A stretch of 64,000 bases of DNA from Pimelobacter simplex (lineage in GTDB: Bacteria; Actinomycetota; Actinomycetes; Propionibacteriales; Nocardioidaceae), in the NCBI RefSeq assembly GCF_900114845.1, contig NZ_FOUK01000001.1, positions 310,001 to 374,000 on the forward strand. The letters run 5' to 3'. The position numbers and the translations under genes were made by a program. The notes below the pieces were generated by a model. It made no database searches. It was not told where the DNA came from and was given only the letters and a program-made list of their open reading frames with translations. Of this stretch, positions 35,649 to 44,470 are shown in pieces (within the stretch, counting starts at the first letter, position 1; each line of letters begins with the position of its first letter).

Positions 35649-36998
35649 ATGGACGACCTGCGGACTCTCCACCGCACGCTCGACCTCTGCCTGAAGGTCG
35701 GGGAGGTGCTGCTCTCCTCCGGCGCCGGCGCGGCCGACGTCGTCGCGACGATGCGCGCGCTCGCCCGGTCGCTCGGCATCCGGCACACGCAGGTGGACGT
35801 CACGTTCACGTCACTGGCGATGAGTGTGCAGCAGGGGCCGGACGAGGCGCCGGTGGTGCAGATCCGGCAGGTGACCCAGCGCGAGATCGACTACGAGGAC
35901 CTGACCCGGGTCGACCACCTGGTGCGGGACGTCGTGGCGGGCAAGACCGATCTCGAGGAGGCGCGGACCCAGCTCGCCCAGATCGTGTCGTCGGGTCATG
36001 CCCGGCCGCGGTGGGCGGCGACGGTCGGGTGGGGGCTGATGTGCGGGGGTGTCGGGCTGCAGCTGGGGGGCAGCCCGGTGGTGGTGCTGGTGGCGATGCT
36101 GGCGGCGATCTGCATCGACCGGCTCCAGCTCCTGATGACGCGGCGACGGCTGCCGGGCTTCTACCAGCAGGTGGCGGGCGGGGTGGTCGCGACGGTGCTG
36201 GCGGCGCTCGGCACCCGGCTGGCCGAGCCGTGGGTGCACCTCAACGCGTCGCTGGTCGTGACGGCGAACATCATCATGCTGCTGGCGGGCATCGGGTTCA
36301 TGGGGGCGATCCAGGACGCCCTGTCGGGCTTCTTCGTGACCGGTGGCGCGCGCATCCTCGAGGCGGTGCTGGCGACGGCGGGCATCATCGCGGGCGTCAG
36401 CGGGGGACTGTCGCTGTGCGCGACGGTGGGGCTGGAGGTGCCGCGGCTGACGTTGCCGCGGTTCGACCTCGTCGGGGTGAGTGCGGTGGGCGTCGGTGGC
36501 GCGATCGCGGCGGCGGCGTTCGCGTTCGCGTCGTACGCGCCGCTGCGCACGCTGCTGCCCGTCGGGATCCTCGGGGGTGCGGCGCTCGCCGCGACCGAGA
36601 TCATGGACGAGGCGGGCTTCGGGCGGACCTGGTCGGTGGGGGTGTCGGCCTTCGTGATCGGCCTGTTCGGCTACACGGTCGGCCGGCAATTCCGGGTACC
36701 GCCGCTGGTGGTCGTGGTGTCGGCGGTCGTGCCGCTGCTGCCGGGTCTGTCGATCTACCGCGGTCTCTTCCTGCTCGGTGAGGAGGGCGGCCAGCAGGCC
36801 GCCCAGGGCCTGCTCGCGATGGTCACCGCGGCATCGATCGCGATCGCGCTCGCGTCCGGCGTCATCCTCGGTGAGTACGTCGCCCAGCCGGTCATGCGCG
36901 AGGCCCGGCGGGTCGAGGCGCGGCTCGCCGGACCGCGCCTGGTCGGCGTCACCCGGGTACGGCGTCACCGCCGCCGCCGGGACCCCGAGTCCCGCTGA
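35649..36998 (+). CDS. Threonine/serine exporter family protein (ThrE-type)
   Basis: A 449-residue membrane protein. The soluble N-terminal DUF1212 domain (residues 1-130: LCLKVGEVLLSSGAGAADVV and the REIDYEDLTRV segment) is followed by about ten helices, with the second ThrE half at residues 290-430. Corynebacterium ThrE exports threonine and serine. Full length, standing alone, with a short spacer to the GH18 gene. Confidence 0.85.
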   Translation: MDDLRTLHRTLDLCLKVGEVLLSSGAGAADVVATMRALARSLGIRHTQVDVTFTSLAMSVQQGPDEAPVVQIRQVTQREIDYEDLTRVDHLVRDVVAGKTDLEEARTQLAQIVSSGHARPRWAATVGWGLMCGGVGLQLGGSPVVVLVAMLAAICIDRLQLLMTRRRLPGFYQQVAGGVVATVLAALGTRLAEPWVHLNASLVVTANIIMLLAGIGFMGAIQDALSGFFVTGGARILEAVLATAGIIAGVSGGLSLCATVGLEVPRLTLPRFDLVGVSAVGVGGAIAAAAFAFASYAPLRTLLPVGILGGAALAATEIMDEAGFGRTWSVGVSAFVIGLFGYTVGRQFRVPPLVVVVSAVVPLLPGLSIYRGLFLLGEEGGQQAAQGLLAMVTAASIAIALASGVILGEYVAQPVMREARRVEARLAGPRLVGVTRVRRHRRRRDPESR

Positions 36999-37051
36999 TC
37001 CGGGTCGGCTGCCCCTGGTGTCCGGGCCGTCGCTCGCTCCAGGCTGGGCCG

Positions 37052-38911
37052 GTGCCACGCCGTCTCGCTCTCCCAAGCCCCCGCGTCTCCGGGGTCGGGG
37101 TCACCGTGCTCGCGCTCGTCGCGAGCGCCCTCCTCGTCCTCGGGGCGCCGACGACGGCGTCGGCACAGCGCCCGTCGCGGCCGGCCCTCACCGGCCCGAC
37201 GGGCCCCGTCGTCCCGGGTGCGACCGTCATCCTCCGCGGCCGCACCCGGACGACGTCCGCCCGCCCGCCCGTCGTCCTGCAACGGCAGCGGGCGGGTCGC
37301 TGGGAGCGGGTGCAGCGGGTGCGGCCGAATCGTGTGGGGCGGTTCGCGCTGCGTGTCCGGGTGCCCGCGTCGACCCGGTTCCGGGTCCGGGTCGGCCAGC
37401 GCGTCTCGCGGCCGGTCGTCGTACGGGTGCTCCCCGGTGCCCGCACGACGACCGCGTCCGCGCCCGTCGCGACCAGCCCGCGCACGCGGGTGCCGGTCAC
37501 CGCGACGAGCCGGCCCGCCCGGCCCGGTGCGACGGTGACGTTCCAGCGCCGGGAGGCCGACGGTCACTGGCACACGCTGGGCACCGCGGTCGAGAACCGG
37601 AGCGGCCGCGCGTCCTTCCTCGTCACGCCGGAGGCGACGACGACCTACCGGGTCAAGGCCGCCGGCACCCCCGCGGCCACCACCACCGTCCAGCTCCGCG
37701 CCCGAGCGGAGTCGCCGTGGGTGACCGGCTACTACGCCGGCTGGTTCTGGGACCAGGAGTACGCGCCCGACGAGGTCGACATGAGCGACCTCACCCACTT
37801 CGTCTTCGGCCGGGTCGCGCCGGGCGGCGGCTCGCTCGACGGTGTCCCGGGGGCCGTCGTGCCCGGCGCCGGCTCCGCGCACGACCCGGCCGCGTCGCCC
37901 TACCCGGGGACGACGGTCGAGGACCACCTCGTCGACCGCGCGCACGCGGCCGGCGCGAAGGCGCTGCTCATGCTCGGCGGCGACGGCTTCGACGGCCGCG
38001 GGTTCGTCGCGTCGACGGCCGACGCGGTGCGGCCGGTGTTCGTGCGCAACCTCGTCGACTACCTCGTGGCGCACGACTACGACGGGGTCGACGTGGACTG
38101 GGAGAACTGCCTCGGCGGCGAGGCCTGGGAGTGCGGCGTCCGGATCACGCGTGACGAAGCGGTCCGACGGCTCAGCGCCCTCGTCGTCGAGGTACGGGCC
38201 GAGATGGCCACCCGGGCCCGGTACGCCGTGGAGCCCGGCCTGATCACCTTCCCCGGCTACCCGGTCAACACCAACCACCTCGAGCCGGGCGGGAAGGTCG
38301 AGGCCTGGCAGGGGCGGATGCCGTGGCTGGTGGACCAGTACAACCTGATGTCCTACGGCATCGGCACCACGTGGAACGGCGACGGCTGGGAGTCCTGGTT
38401 CTCCGGCGCCCTGGACGACGAGTCCCCGACCACGCCGGTGAGCATCGACAGCAGCATCGACGCGTACGTCGCCGCCGGCGCGCCCCGCGAGAAGATCGGC
38501 CTGGGCATCGGCCTCTACGGCATCTACTACGGTCCGACCGTGACCGGCCCGCGCCAGCCGACCGGCACCAACGACGTCTACGAGACCAACGACGTCGCGC
38601 TGTCCTACACCCGGCTGGTCGAGCTCGGCTACCTGAGCCACGGCACCCGGCGCTTCGACGCCGACGCCTCGTCGACGTACCGCAGCTACCGAGGTGGCGG
38701 CTACGTGCCGCCCACCGAGCCGGGGCTGCCCCCGCGCCGCCCGGCGGGCTTCCTGTCCTACGAGGACGAGGAGTCGATCGCGGCCAAGGCGGACTACGTC
38801 GCGGCCGGGGGCGCGGGCGGCACGATCGTCTGGACGCTCAACTACGGCGCGCTGCCCGACGGCAGCAACCCGCTGCTCGACGCGATCGGGGACGCCTTCC
38901 TGCGTCGCTGA
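37052..38911 (+). CDS. Secreted glycoside hydrolase family 18 (chitinase-like) protein
   Basis: A 619-residue exported enzyme. A signal peptide (about residues 12-38, ending ASAQ) is followed by two beta-rich repeats of the cell-wall-binding type (about 45-215). The GH18 barrel begins at WVTGYYAGWFW. The catalytic signature is D344-G-V-D347-V-D349-W-E351, with E351 as acid/base. QYNLMSYG supplies the substrate-binding tyrosine. It should cleave chitin or related GlcNAc polymers, or bacterial glycans. GTG 37052 is the only sensible start. It is followed by a clean terminator. Confidence 0.88.
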   Translation: MPRRLALPSPRVSGVGVTVLALVASALLVLGAPTTASAQRPSRPALTGPTGPVVPGATVILRGRTRTTSARPPVVLQRQRAGRWERVQRVRPNRVGRFALRVRVPASTRFRVRVGQRVSRPVVVRVLPGARTTTASAPVATSPRTRVPVTATSRPARPGATVTFQRREADGHWHTLGTAVENRSGRASFLVTPEATTTYRVKAAGTPAATTTVQLRARAESPWVTGYYAGWFWDQEYAPDEVDMSDLTHFVFGRVAPGGGSLDGVPGAVVPGAGSAHDPAASPYPGTTVEDHLVDRAHAAGAKALLMLGGDGFDGRGFVASTADAVRPVFVRNLVDYLVAHDYDGVDVDWENCLGGEAWECGVRITRDEAVRRLSALVVEVRAEMATRARYAVEPGLITFPGYPVNTNHLEPGGKVEAWQGRMPWLVDQYNLMSYGIGTTWNGDGWESWFSGALDDESPTTPVSIDSSIDAYVAAGAPREKIGLGIGLYGIYYGPTVTGPRQPTGTNDVYETNDVALSYTRLVELGYLSHGTRRFDADASSTYRSYRGGGYVPPTEPGLPPRRPAGFLSYEDEESIAAKADYVAAGGAGGTIVWTLNYGALPDGSNPLLDAIGDAFLRR

Positions 38912-38941
38912 CCCCTTTCGCTCGTCTAGGTCCGCACCATT

Positions 38942-38976
38942 GGGCCCCCGCTTCCGGCGGGGGCCCGTCTTCTTTT
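38942..38976 (+). terminator. Rho-independent terminator after the GH18 gene
   Basis: GGGCCCCCGC (38942-38951) pairs with GCGGGGGCCC (38957-38966) over a TTCCG loop, followed by TCTTCTTTT. It is the clearest intrinsic terminator in the window. Confidence 0.9.
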
Positions 38977-38986
38977 GGTCCGGACC

Positions 38987-39016
38987 TTGACGTGGCAGTG
39001 ACGTGCGTCATATACA
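38987..39016 (+). promoter_or_regulatory. Promoter of the doxX/importer block
   Basis: TTGACG (38987-38992), an 18-bp spacer and TATACA (39011-39016) form a near-consensus promoter with an expected start near 39023. This lies inside the TetR-type operator that begins at 39022, so bound repressor would cover the start site. Confidence 0.65.
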
Positions 39017-39021
39017 TACCT

Positions 39022-39042
39022 AAACCTGAAATCAGATTCGTA
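39022..39042. promoter_or_regulatory. TetR-type operator, site A (doxX)
   Basis: The site AAACCTGAAATCAGATTCGT overlaps the predicted transcription start of doxX. It matches site B (57154-57181) at nearly every base and shares ATCAGATTC and AACCTGA with site C at 54024-54051. Confidence 0.65.
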
Positions 39043-39056
39043 AATGAGGTCGAGGG

Positions 39057-39593
39057 ATGGCACTGGTCGCGCACGCACTGCAGGACGGCGCCTCGGTCGA
39101 CGCCGGGCTCCTCCTCCTGCGCGTCGTGGTCGGTCTGCTCGTCCTCGGCCACGCCGTGCAGAAGTCGGCCGGCTGGCTCGGCGGCGAGGGCCTCGCGGCC
39201 ACCGCCGCGATCTTCGACCGGGTCGGCTACCGGCCCGGCCGGCCGATGGTCGTCGTCGCGTCGGTCTCCGAGACCGCCGGTGCCGTGCTGCTCATCACCG
39301 GGCTGGCCACACCGCTCGCCGGCGCGGTCGTCGCCGCGGTCATGGTGGTCGCCTGCTCGGTCCACTGGCCGTACGGCGTGTGGGCGGCCCGGCGGGGCTT
39401 CGAGCTGCCGCTGACCTTCGGCGTCGCGGGCGCGGCGCTCGCCCTCGTCGGCCCGGGCGGCTGGTCGCTCGACGCGGCCCTCGACCTCGACCTGCCGGCC
39501 TGGTCGGGCGCCGCCGCGCTCGCCGTCTGCCTCGCCGGAGCCGCCGCGCTCGTCGCCGTCCGCGCCGTCCGGCAGCAGCGCCGCCCTTCCTAA
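39057..39593 (+). CDS. DoxX-family membrane protein
   Basis: A 178-residue protein with four predicted helices of the DoxX fold. LLLLRVVVGLLVLGHAVQKSAGWLGG, near residues 18-43, is the family's first helix and loop. Family members serve quinone or thiol redox and detoxification roles; here the function is unknown. GAGG sits upstream of ATG 39057. Its promoter carries a TetR-type operator shared with the hydrolase at 57.2 kb, so it is probably part of a substrate-induced catabolic regulon. It precedes the importer genes by 76 bp. Confidence 0.8.
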   Translation: MALVAHALQDGASVDAGLLLLRVVVGLLVLGHAVQKSAGWLGGEGLAATAAIFDRVGYRPGRPMVVVASVSETAGAVLLITGLATPLAGAVVAAVMVVACSVHWPYGVWAARRGFELPLTFGVAGAALALVGPGGWSLDAALDLDLPAWSGAAALAVCLAGAAALVAVRAVRQQRRPS

Positions 39594-39669
39594 GAAACGT
39601 CCTGCGCGCGGTCCGGGCGCGCCCAGACGAGCTCACCCATCCGTCACACCGTCGTACCTGGGAGAACAC

Positions 39670-40935
39670 ATGAAATCGTTCGTGAAAGCCGTCGCCCCCG
39701 CGCTCGCCCTGGGCCTCGCGGTCTCGGCCTGCTCGTCCAAGGCGGACGACAGCTCCGGCGGCGGGGTCGGCGCCGACGGCGTCAAGACGGGCGCCGGCGT
39801 CACCAAGGACTCCATCACGCTGGCCGCGCTGGTGCCGCTGAGCGGACCGATCGGCGGGCTCGGCCAGGACGGCGTCGCGGGCGTGAAGCTCTACTTCGAC
39901 AAGGTCAACGCCGACGGCGGTGTCTGCGACCGCACGATCGCCATCGAGGCGCGCGACAACAAGTACAACTCGCAGGAGACGATGACGCAGTACACCGGTC
40001 TCAGCGGCGACGTCGCGGCTGTCGCGAACCTGTCGCCCGGCACCGACGCGATCACGCTCGAGAGCCGGCTGAAGAAGGACGGCCTCGCGGTGATGGCCGG
40101 CTCTTACGACCCGCTCCTGCTCGCCGTCCACCAGGCCTTCATGCCCGGCACGCCGTACGACGTCGAGGCGGTCAACGGGATCAGCCACCTGGTCGACGAG
40201 GGCACCCTCGCCAAGGGCGACACCATCGGCGTCATCGCCTACCCCAACGGCATCGGTGAGGCCGTCACCAAGGGCGTCGACGGCGCCGCCGAGCACTTCG
40301 GGCTGAAGGTCGAGCACACCAAGATCGACAGCACGGCGACCGACGCGACCGCCCAGGTCAACACGCTCAAGCGGGCCGGCGCCAAGGTCATCGTGATGGG
40401 CACGGCAGGTGGGCCGACGGTCTCCGCCGCGTCCGTCGCCGCCGCCAGCGGGTACGACGTCACGATCCTCGCGACCAACCTGCTCTCGCAGGGCGACGTC
40501 CAGGGCGCCGCCAAGGAGGCGATCGTCGACCACGTCCTGCTCACCTCCAACAGCGCGCCGTTCAGCTCCGACGCGCCCGCGGTCCAGGAGCTCCTCGCCG
40601 CGTGGGAGAAGCAGGCCGACGGCCGGCCGATCACGGCGCCCGTCGCCGCCGGCTACCTGATGGCGGGCGTGCTGCACAAGGCGCTCCAGCAGGCCTGCGA
40701 CGACGGCGACCTGACGCCGCAGAGCATCACCGACTCGATGGCCAAGGTCGGCAAGATCGAGACCGACGGTCTCGGCGTCGACCTCGACTACTCCACCCCG
40801 GGCGCCGCGCCGTCGCTGGCCAGCTTCATCCTCAAGCCGGACCCGGCCGCCGAGGGCGGCGCGGTGATCGTCACCGGCCCCGAGGAGAGCGACGCGGCCG
40901 CGGCGTACGCCGAGTCGCAGGGCTACGTGAAGTAG
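39670..40935 (+). CDS. Branched-chain-type ABC transporter substrate-binding lipoprotein
   Basis: A 421-residue lipoprotein of the LivJ/LivK type. The signal peptide ends in a lipobox (AVSAC, C21), then the bilobal ligand domain follows (VPLSGPIGGLGQDGVAGVKLYFDKVNADGG). Such proteins often import aromatic acids, amides or dicarboxylates rather than amino acids. GGGAG lies before ATG 39670. It is the first gene of a complete five-component importer. Confidence 0.9.
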   Translation: MKSFVKAVAPALALGLAVSACSSKADDSSGGGVGADGVKTGAGVTKDSITLAALVPLSGPIGGLGQDGVAGVKLYFDKVNADGGVCDRTIAIEARDNKYNSQETMTQYTGLSGDVAAVANLSPGTDAITLESRLKKDGLAVMAGSYDPLLLAVHQAFMPGTPYDVEAVNGISHLVDEGTLAKGDTIGVIAYPNGIGEAVTKGVDGAAEHFGLKVEHTKIDSTATDATAQVNTLKRAGAKVIVMGTAGGPTVSAASVAAASGYDVTILATNLLSQGDVQGAAKEAIVDHVLLTSNSAPFSSDAPAVQELLAAWEKQADGRPITAPVAAGYLMAGVLHKALQQACDDGDLTPQSITDSMAKVGKIETDGLGVDLDYSTPGAAPSLASFILKPDPAAEGGAVIVTGPEESDAAAAYAESQGYVK

Positions 40936-40942
40936 GTCCGTG

Positions 40943-41704
40943 ATGATCGAGGTCGAGGCTCTCGCCGTGCGCTACGGCGCCGCGGAGGTGTTCCAGGACG
41001 TCAGCCTGCGGGTCGACGACGGGCGGATCGTCGCCCTGCTGGGCAACAACGGTGCCGGCAAGACGACGCTGCTCCGGGCCCTGTCGGGGATCCTCGGCGG
41101 GCAGGGCGGCCGGGTCGTCGCGGGCACCGCGCACGGCGAGGGTCTCGACCTCACCCGCAGCCGGGCCGACCGGATCGTCCGGGCCGGCATCGTGCAGGTG
41201 CCGGAGGGACGGCGGGTCTTCGGCCAGCTGTCCGTCGAGGACAACCTCGCAGCCGGCGCGCTGTCGGTCCGCTCCCGGCCGCAGGCACGCAGGACCAAGG
41301 CGTGGGTGCACGAGCTGTTCCCGATCCTCGCGGACCGGGCGCAGCAGCCCGCGGCGCTGCTGTCGGGCGGTGAGCAGCAGATGCTCGCCATCGGCCGGGC
41401 GCTCATGAGCAGCCCCCGGGTCCTGCTCATGGACGAGCCCTCGCTCGGCATCGCACCGCTGGTCGCGCGCCAGATCATGGAGACCGTCCGCGAGGTCAAC
41501 CACGCCGGCACGAGCGTGCTGCTCGTCGAGCAGAACACCAAGCTCGCGCTGTCGGTCGCGCACCACGCCTACCTCATGCACGGCGGCGCGATCGTCGCCG
41601 AGGGGCCGGCCGACGAGCTGGCCACGTCCGACCTCCTGCTCGAGGTGAGCCTCGGCAAGCACACCGCGTCGGCCGTACCGACCGGAGGGAACCCCCATGG
41701 TTGA
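40943..41704 (+). CDS. Branched-chain-type ABC transporter ATPase (LivF-like)
   Basis: A 253-residue ATPase with Walker A GNNGAGKTT, signature LLSGGEQQM and Walker B VLLMDEPSLG, the last characteristic of LivF. ATG 40943 is favoured over GTG 40940 because AGTAGG then has normal spacing. Its end overlaps the LivG-like gene by eight bases. Confidence 0.9.
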   Translation: MIEVEALAVRYGAAEVFQDVSLRVDDGRIVALLGNNGAGKTTLLRALSGILGGQGGRVVAGTAHGEGLDLTRSRADRIVRAGIVQVPEGRRVFGQLSVEDNLAAGALSVRSRPQARRTKAWVHELFPILADRAQQPAALLSGGEQQMLAIGRALMSSPRVLLMDEPSLGIAPLVARQIMETVREVNHAGTSVLLVEQNTKLALSVAHHAYLMHGGAIVAEGPADELATSDLLLEVSLGKHTASAVPTGGNPHG

Positions 41705-42509
41705 GCCGATCCTGCAGGCCGAGGGCCTCACCGTGCGCTTCGGCGGCGTGGTCGCCCTCGACGACGTCTCGTTCGCGGTCGCGCCGGGCAGCATCCACGC
41801 CGTCATCGGCCCGAACGGGGCCGGGAAGTCGACCTGCTTCAACGCGATGACGGGTCTCTACCCGCTCGCCGCGGGCACGGTGCGCATGTCCGGCGAGCGC
41901 CTCGACCGGGTGCCCCGGCACCGGATCGTGCGCCGCGGCGTCGCGCGCACCTTCCAGAACCTCGTCCTGCCCGACGCGCTCACCGTCGCCGACGTGCTCC
42001 GGCTCGGCCGGCACCACCGCACGCGGGCCGGTCTCCTCGCGACGGCGCTCGCCCTGCCCGCCGCGCGCCGGGAACGACGTACCGACGACGACGTGGTGCG
42101 CTCGGTCGCCGAGATCCTCGGTCTGGAGGGGCATCTCGACGACCCGGTCGGCGTCCTCCCCTACGGCCTGCGCAAGAAGACCGAGATCGCCCGCGCGCTC
42201 TGCGCGGAGCCCGAGGTCCTGCTCCTCGACGAACCCGTCGCGGGGATGAACGACGCGGAGTCGCGCGCCCTGGGCGAGCGCATCCGCGAGTGCCGGGAGC
42301 AGTTCGGGCTGACGGTGCTGCTCGTCGAACACGACATGGAGCTGGTGATGAGCCTGTCCGACCACGTGACCGTCCTGCAGTCGGGACGCGTCATCGCCGA
42401 CGACCGCCCCGAGCGGATCCAGCAGGACCCGGTGGTGATCGCCGCCTACCTGGGCGCCGATCCTGCCGAGGTGCGCGACGGGCGAGAGGAGGTCGTCTCC
42501 CGTGGATAG
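41697..42509 (+). CDS. Branched-chain-type ABC transporter ATPase (LivG-like)
   Basis: A 270-residue ATPase with Walker A GPNGAGKST, the LivG-like extended middle region and VLLLDEPVAGMN as Walker B. The signature is degenerate (LPYGLRKKTEIARAL), as is common in LivG. GGAGGG precedes ATG 41697. It overlaps both neighbours by eight bases. Confidence 0.9.
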   Translation: MVEPILQAEGLTVRFGGVVALDDVSFAVAPGSIHAVIGPNGAGKSTCFNAMTGLYPLAAGTVRMSGERLDRVPRHRIVRRGVARTFQNLVLPDALTVADVLRLGRHHRTRAGLLATALALPAARRERRTDDDVVRSVAEILGLEGHLDDPVGVLPYGLRKKTEIARALCAEPEVLLLDEPVAGMNDAESRALGERIRECREQFGLTVLLVEHDMELVMSLSDHVTVLQSGRVIADDRPERIQQDPVVIAAYLGADPAEVRDGREEVVSRG

Positions 42510-43392
42510 CCTGCTCAACGCGCTCGCCAGCGGCCTCTCGCTCGGCGCGCTCTACGCCGTCATGGCGCTCGGCTTCGTGGTGATCTACCGCGCGACCGGC
42601 GTCCTCAACTTCGCGCACGGGGCGTTCCTCCTCGTCGGCGTGTACGTCGCCTCGGTGGTCAGCGAGAGCCACGGCTACCTCGTGGGCGTGGTCGCCGGCC
42701 TGCTCACCGGCGCGCTCGTCGCTGTCGTCGCCGAGACGGTCTTCCTCCGGAACAGCCGCACCCACGACCACGTGACGCTGACGATCCTCACGCTCGGTCT
42801 CAACCTCCTCGTCGTGACCGAGGTCAGCCGGCGGATCGGCACCGAGACGCTGCCGCTGCGCGACCCGATCGGCAACGACGTCGTCGAGATCGGCGCGATC
42901 ACCATGCCGACCGTGCGCCTGATCGCGCTCGTCGTCGCGGTGCTGGCGATCACCGTGTTCCTGCTCTTGTTCCGCTTCACCAGCTGGGGGCTGGCGATGC
43001 GGGTGAGCAACCAGGACGGCGAGGTGGCCGCCCTGATGGGGGTCCGGCTGTCCGTCGTCTCGTGGACGAGCTGGGCGATCGGCGGGGCGCTCGCCGTCCT
43101 GTCCGGCCTGTTCCTCGCGTCGTTCCCGACGCCCGGTGTGACGCCGGCCCTGGCGGACACGGCCTTCCGTGCCTTCCCTGCGGCCGTCATCGGCGGTCTC
43201 GGCTCGGTCGGTGGCGCTCTCGTCGGTGGCGTGATGCTCGGCATGGTCGAGGCGTTCGCCGCGACCTACGAGGGCTCCCTCGGTGGCTGGGCCCACAACC
43301 TGTCGGGGATCTCCGCGTGGGTGCTGCTGCTCGTCGTCCTGCTGCTGCGGCCGCAGGGTCTCTTCAGCGCGAAGCAGGTGCAGCGTGTCTAG
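42502..43392 (+). CDS. Branched-chain-type ABC transporter permease (LivH-like)
   Basis: A 296-residue permease with about eight helices. It has the family opening LNALASGLSLGALYAVMALGF and the cytoplasmic MRVSNQDGEVAALMGV loop. Start GTG 42502 has GAGGAGG upstream and overlaps the LivG-like gene. Its stop overlaps the GTG start of the partner permease. Confidence 0.9.
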   Translation: MDSLLNALASGLSLGALYAVMALGFVVIYRATGVLNFAHGAFLLVGVYVASVVSESHGYLVGVVAGLLTGALVAVVAETVFLRNSRTHDHVTLTILTLGLNLLVVTEVSRRIGTETLPLRDPIGNDVVEIGAITMPTVRLIALVVAVLAITVFLLLFRFTSWGLAMRVSNQDGEVAALMGVRLSVVSWTSWAIGGALAVLSGLFLASFPTPGVTPALADTAFRAFPAAVIGGLGSVGGALVGGVMLGMVEAFAATYEGSLGGWAHNLSGISAWVLLLVVLLLRPQGLFSAKQVQRV

Positions 43393-44470
43393 GTCCCGTG
43401 TTCTCGTGGGTGCGCTGCTGGTGGTGCTCCTCATCGCGCCGTACTACCTCGACGGCTTCTGGCTGCAGCTGGGCGCGCTCGCCATGGCAGCCGGCGTTGC
43501 CGCCATCGGGCTCACCCTTCTCGTCGGTGTCGCGGGCCAGATCTCCTTGGCCCACGCGGTGTTCGTGGGGATCGGGGCCTACGGCTACATCGTGCTGGCC
43601 TCCGATTCCAGCGACCTGGCCTGGGGGCTGGGCTGGCCGCCCGCCCTCGCCGCGCTGGGTGGGATCGGGCTCGCCGCGCTCGGCGGCCTCGTGCTCAGCC
43701 CGCTCTCGGGCCGGGTCAACGGCCTCTACCTCGCCGTCGTGACCATCGGTCTCGTCTTCATCTGGCAGCACGTGCTGCAGGAGGTCGGCGGCATCAGCGG
43801 CGGGTACGTCGGCCGGTCGGTGCCCGAGCTCGACGTCCTCGGCGTCAACCTCGGCGACACCGAGCCGTGGGTCGTCGCACAGGTGCCCTTCGGCGCGGCC
43901 GAGAAGCTCTGGTGGCTCGGCCTGCTCGTGCTCGTCGTCGCCTACGTGACGGCACGCAATGTCGTGCGGGGCCGTCCCGGCATCGCGCTGGCGATGGTCA
44001 AGGAGAGCGAGATCGGCGCCTCGGCGCTGGGGATCGACGTCCGGCGCGGCCGGGCGGCGGCCTTCTTCCTTGCCGCTCTGTACGCCGGCGCGGCCGGCGT
44101 CCTCGTTGCGCTGACGACCCAGTTCGTGACGCCGCAGGGCTTCGGCTTCCAGCTCTCGACCGACTACCTGGTGATGATCATCATCGGCGGCCTCGGCAGC
44201 GTCCGCGGCGCCGTCGCCGGCGCGGTCTTCGTGACCGCGCTGCCCCGCGTCCTCGGCCAGTACGCCGACCGGCTGCCGTTCCTGTCCCAGGTCGGCGAGG
44301 GCGGCATCGACGCCAACGTGATGAGCGTGTTCATCTACTGCGCGCTGCTCATCGTGGTGATCATGTTCGCCCGGGGCGGGCTCGACCGGGCGCTCGGCCT
44401 GCTGGCCGGTCCACGTCGCCGTCCGGCCCCGGACCGCGCACCCGAACCCGTCCTGGCGGAGGTGGCCTGA
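43385..44470 (+). CDS. Branched-chain-type ABC transporter permease (LivM-like)
   Basis: A 361-residue permease with about ten helices, LTLLVGVAGQISLAHAVFVGIGAYGY near residues 40-65 and the cytoplasmic VKESEIGASALGID loop. GTG 43385 lies inside the LivH-like stop region; a longer frame from 43283 is rejected because it lies wholly inside the LivH-like gene. It completes the importer. The first acyl-CoA synthetase overlaps it by one base. Confidence 0.9.
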   Translation: MSRSRVLVGALLVVLLIAPYYLDGFWLQLGALAMAAGVAAIGLTLLVGVAGQISLAHAVFVGIGAYGYIVLASDSSDLAWGLGWPPALAALGGIGLAALGGLVLSPLSGRVNGLYLAVVTIGLVFIWQHVLQEVGGISGGYVGRSVPELDVLGVNLGDTEPWVVAQVPFGAAEKLWWLGLLVLVVAYVTARNVVRGRPGIALAMVKESEIGASALGIDVRRGRAAAFFLAALYAGAAGVLVALTTQFVTPQGFGFQLSTDYLVMIIIGGLGSVRGAVAGAVFVTALPRVLGQYADRLPFLSQVGEGGIDANVMSVFIYCALLIVVIMFARGGLDRALGLLAGPRRRPAPDRAPEPVLAEVA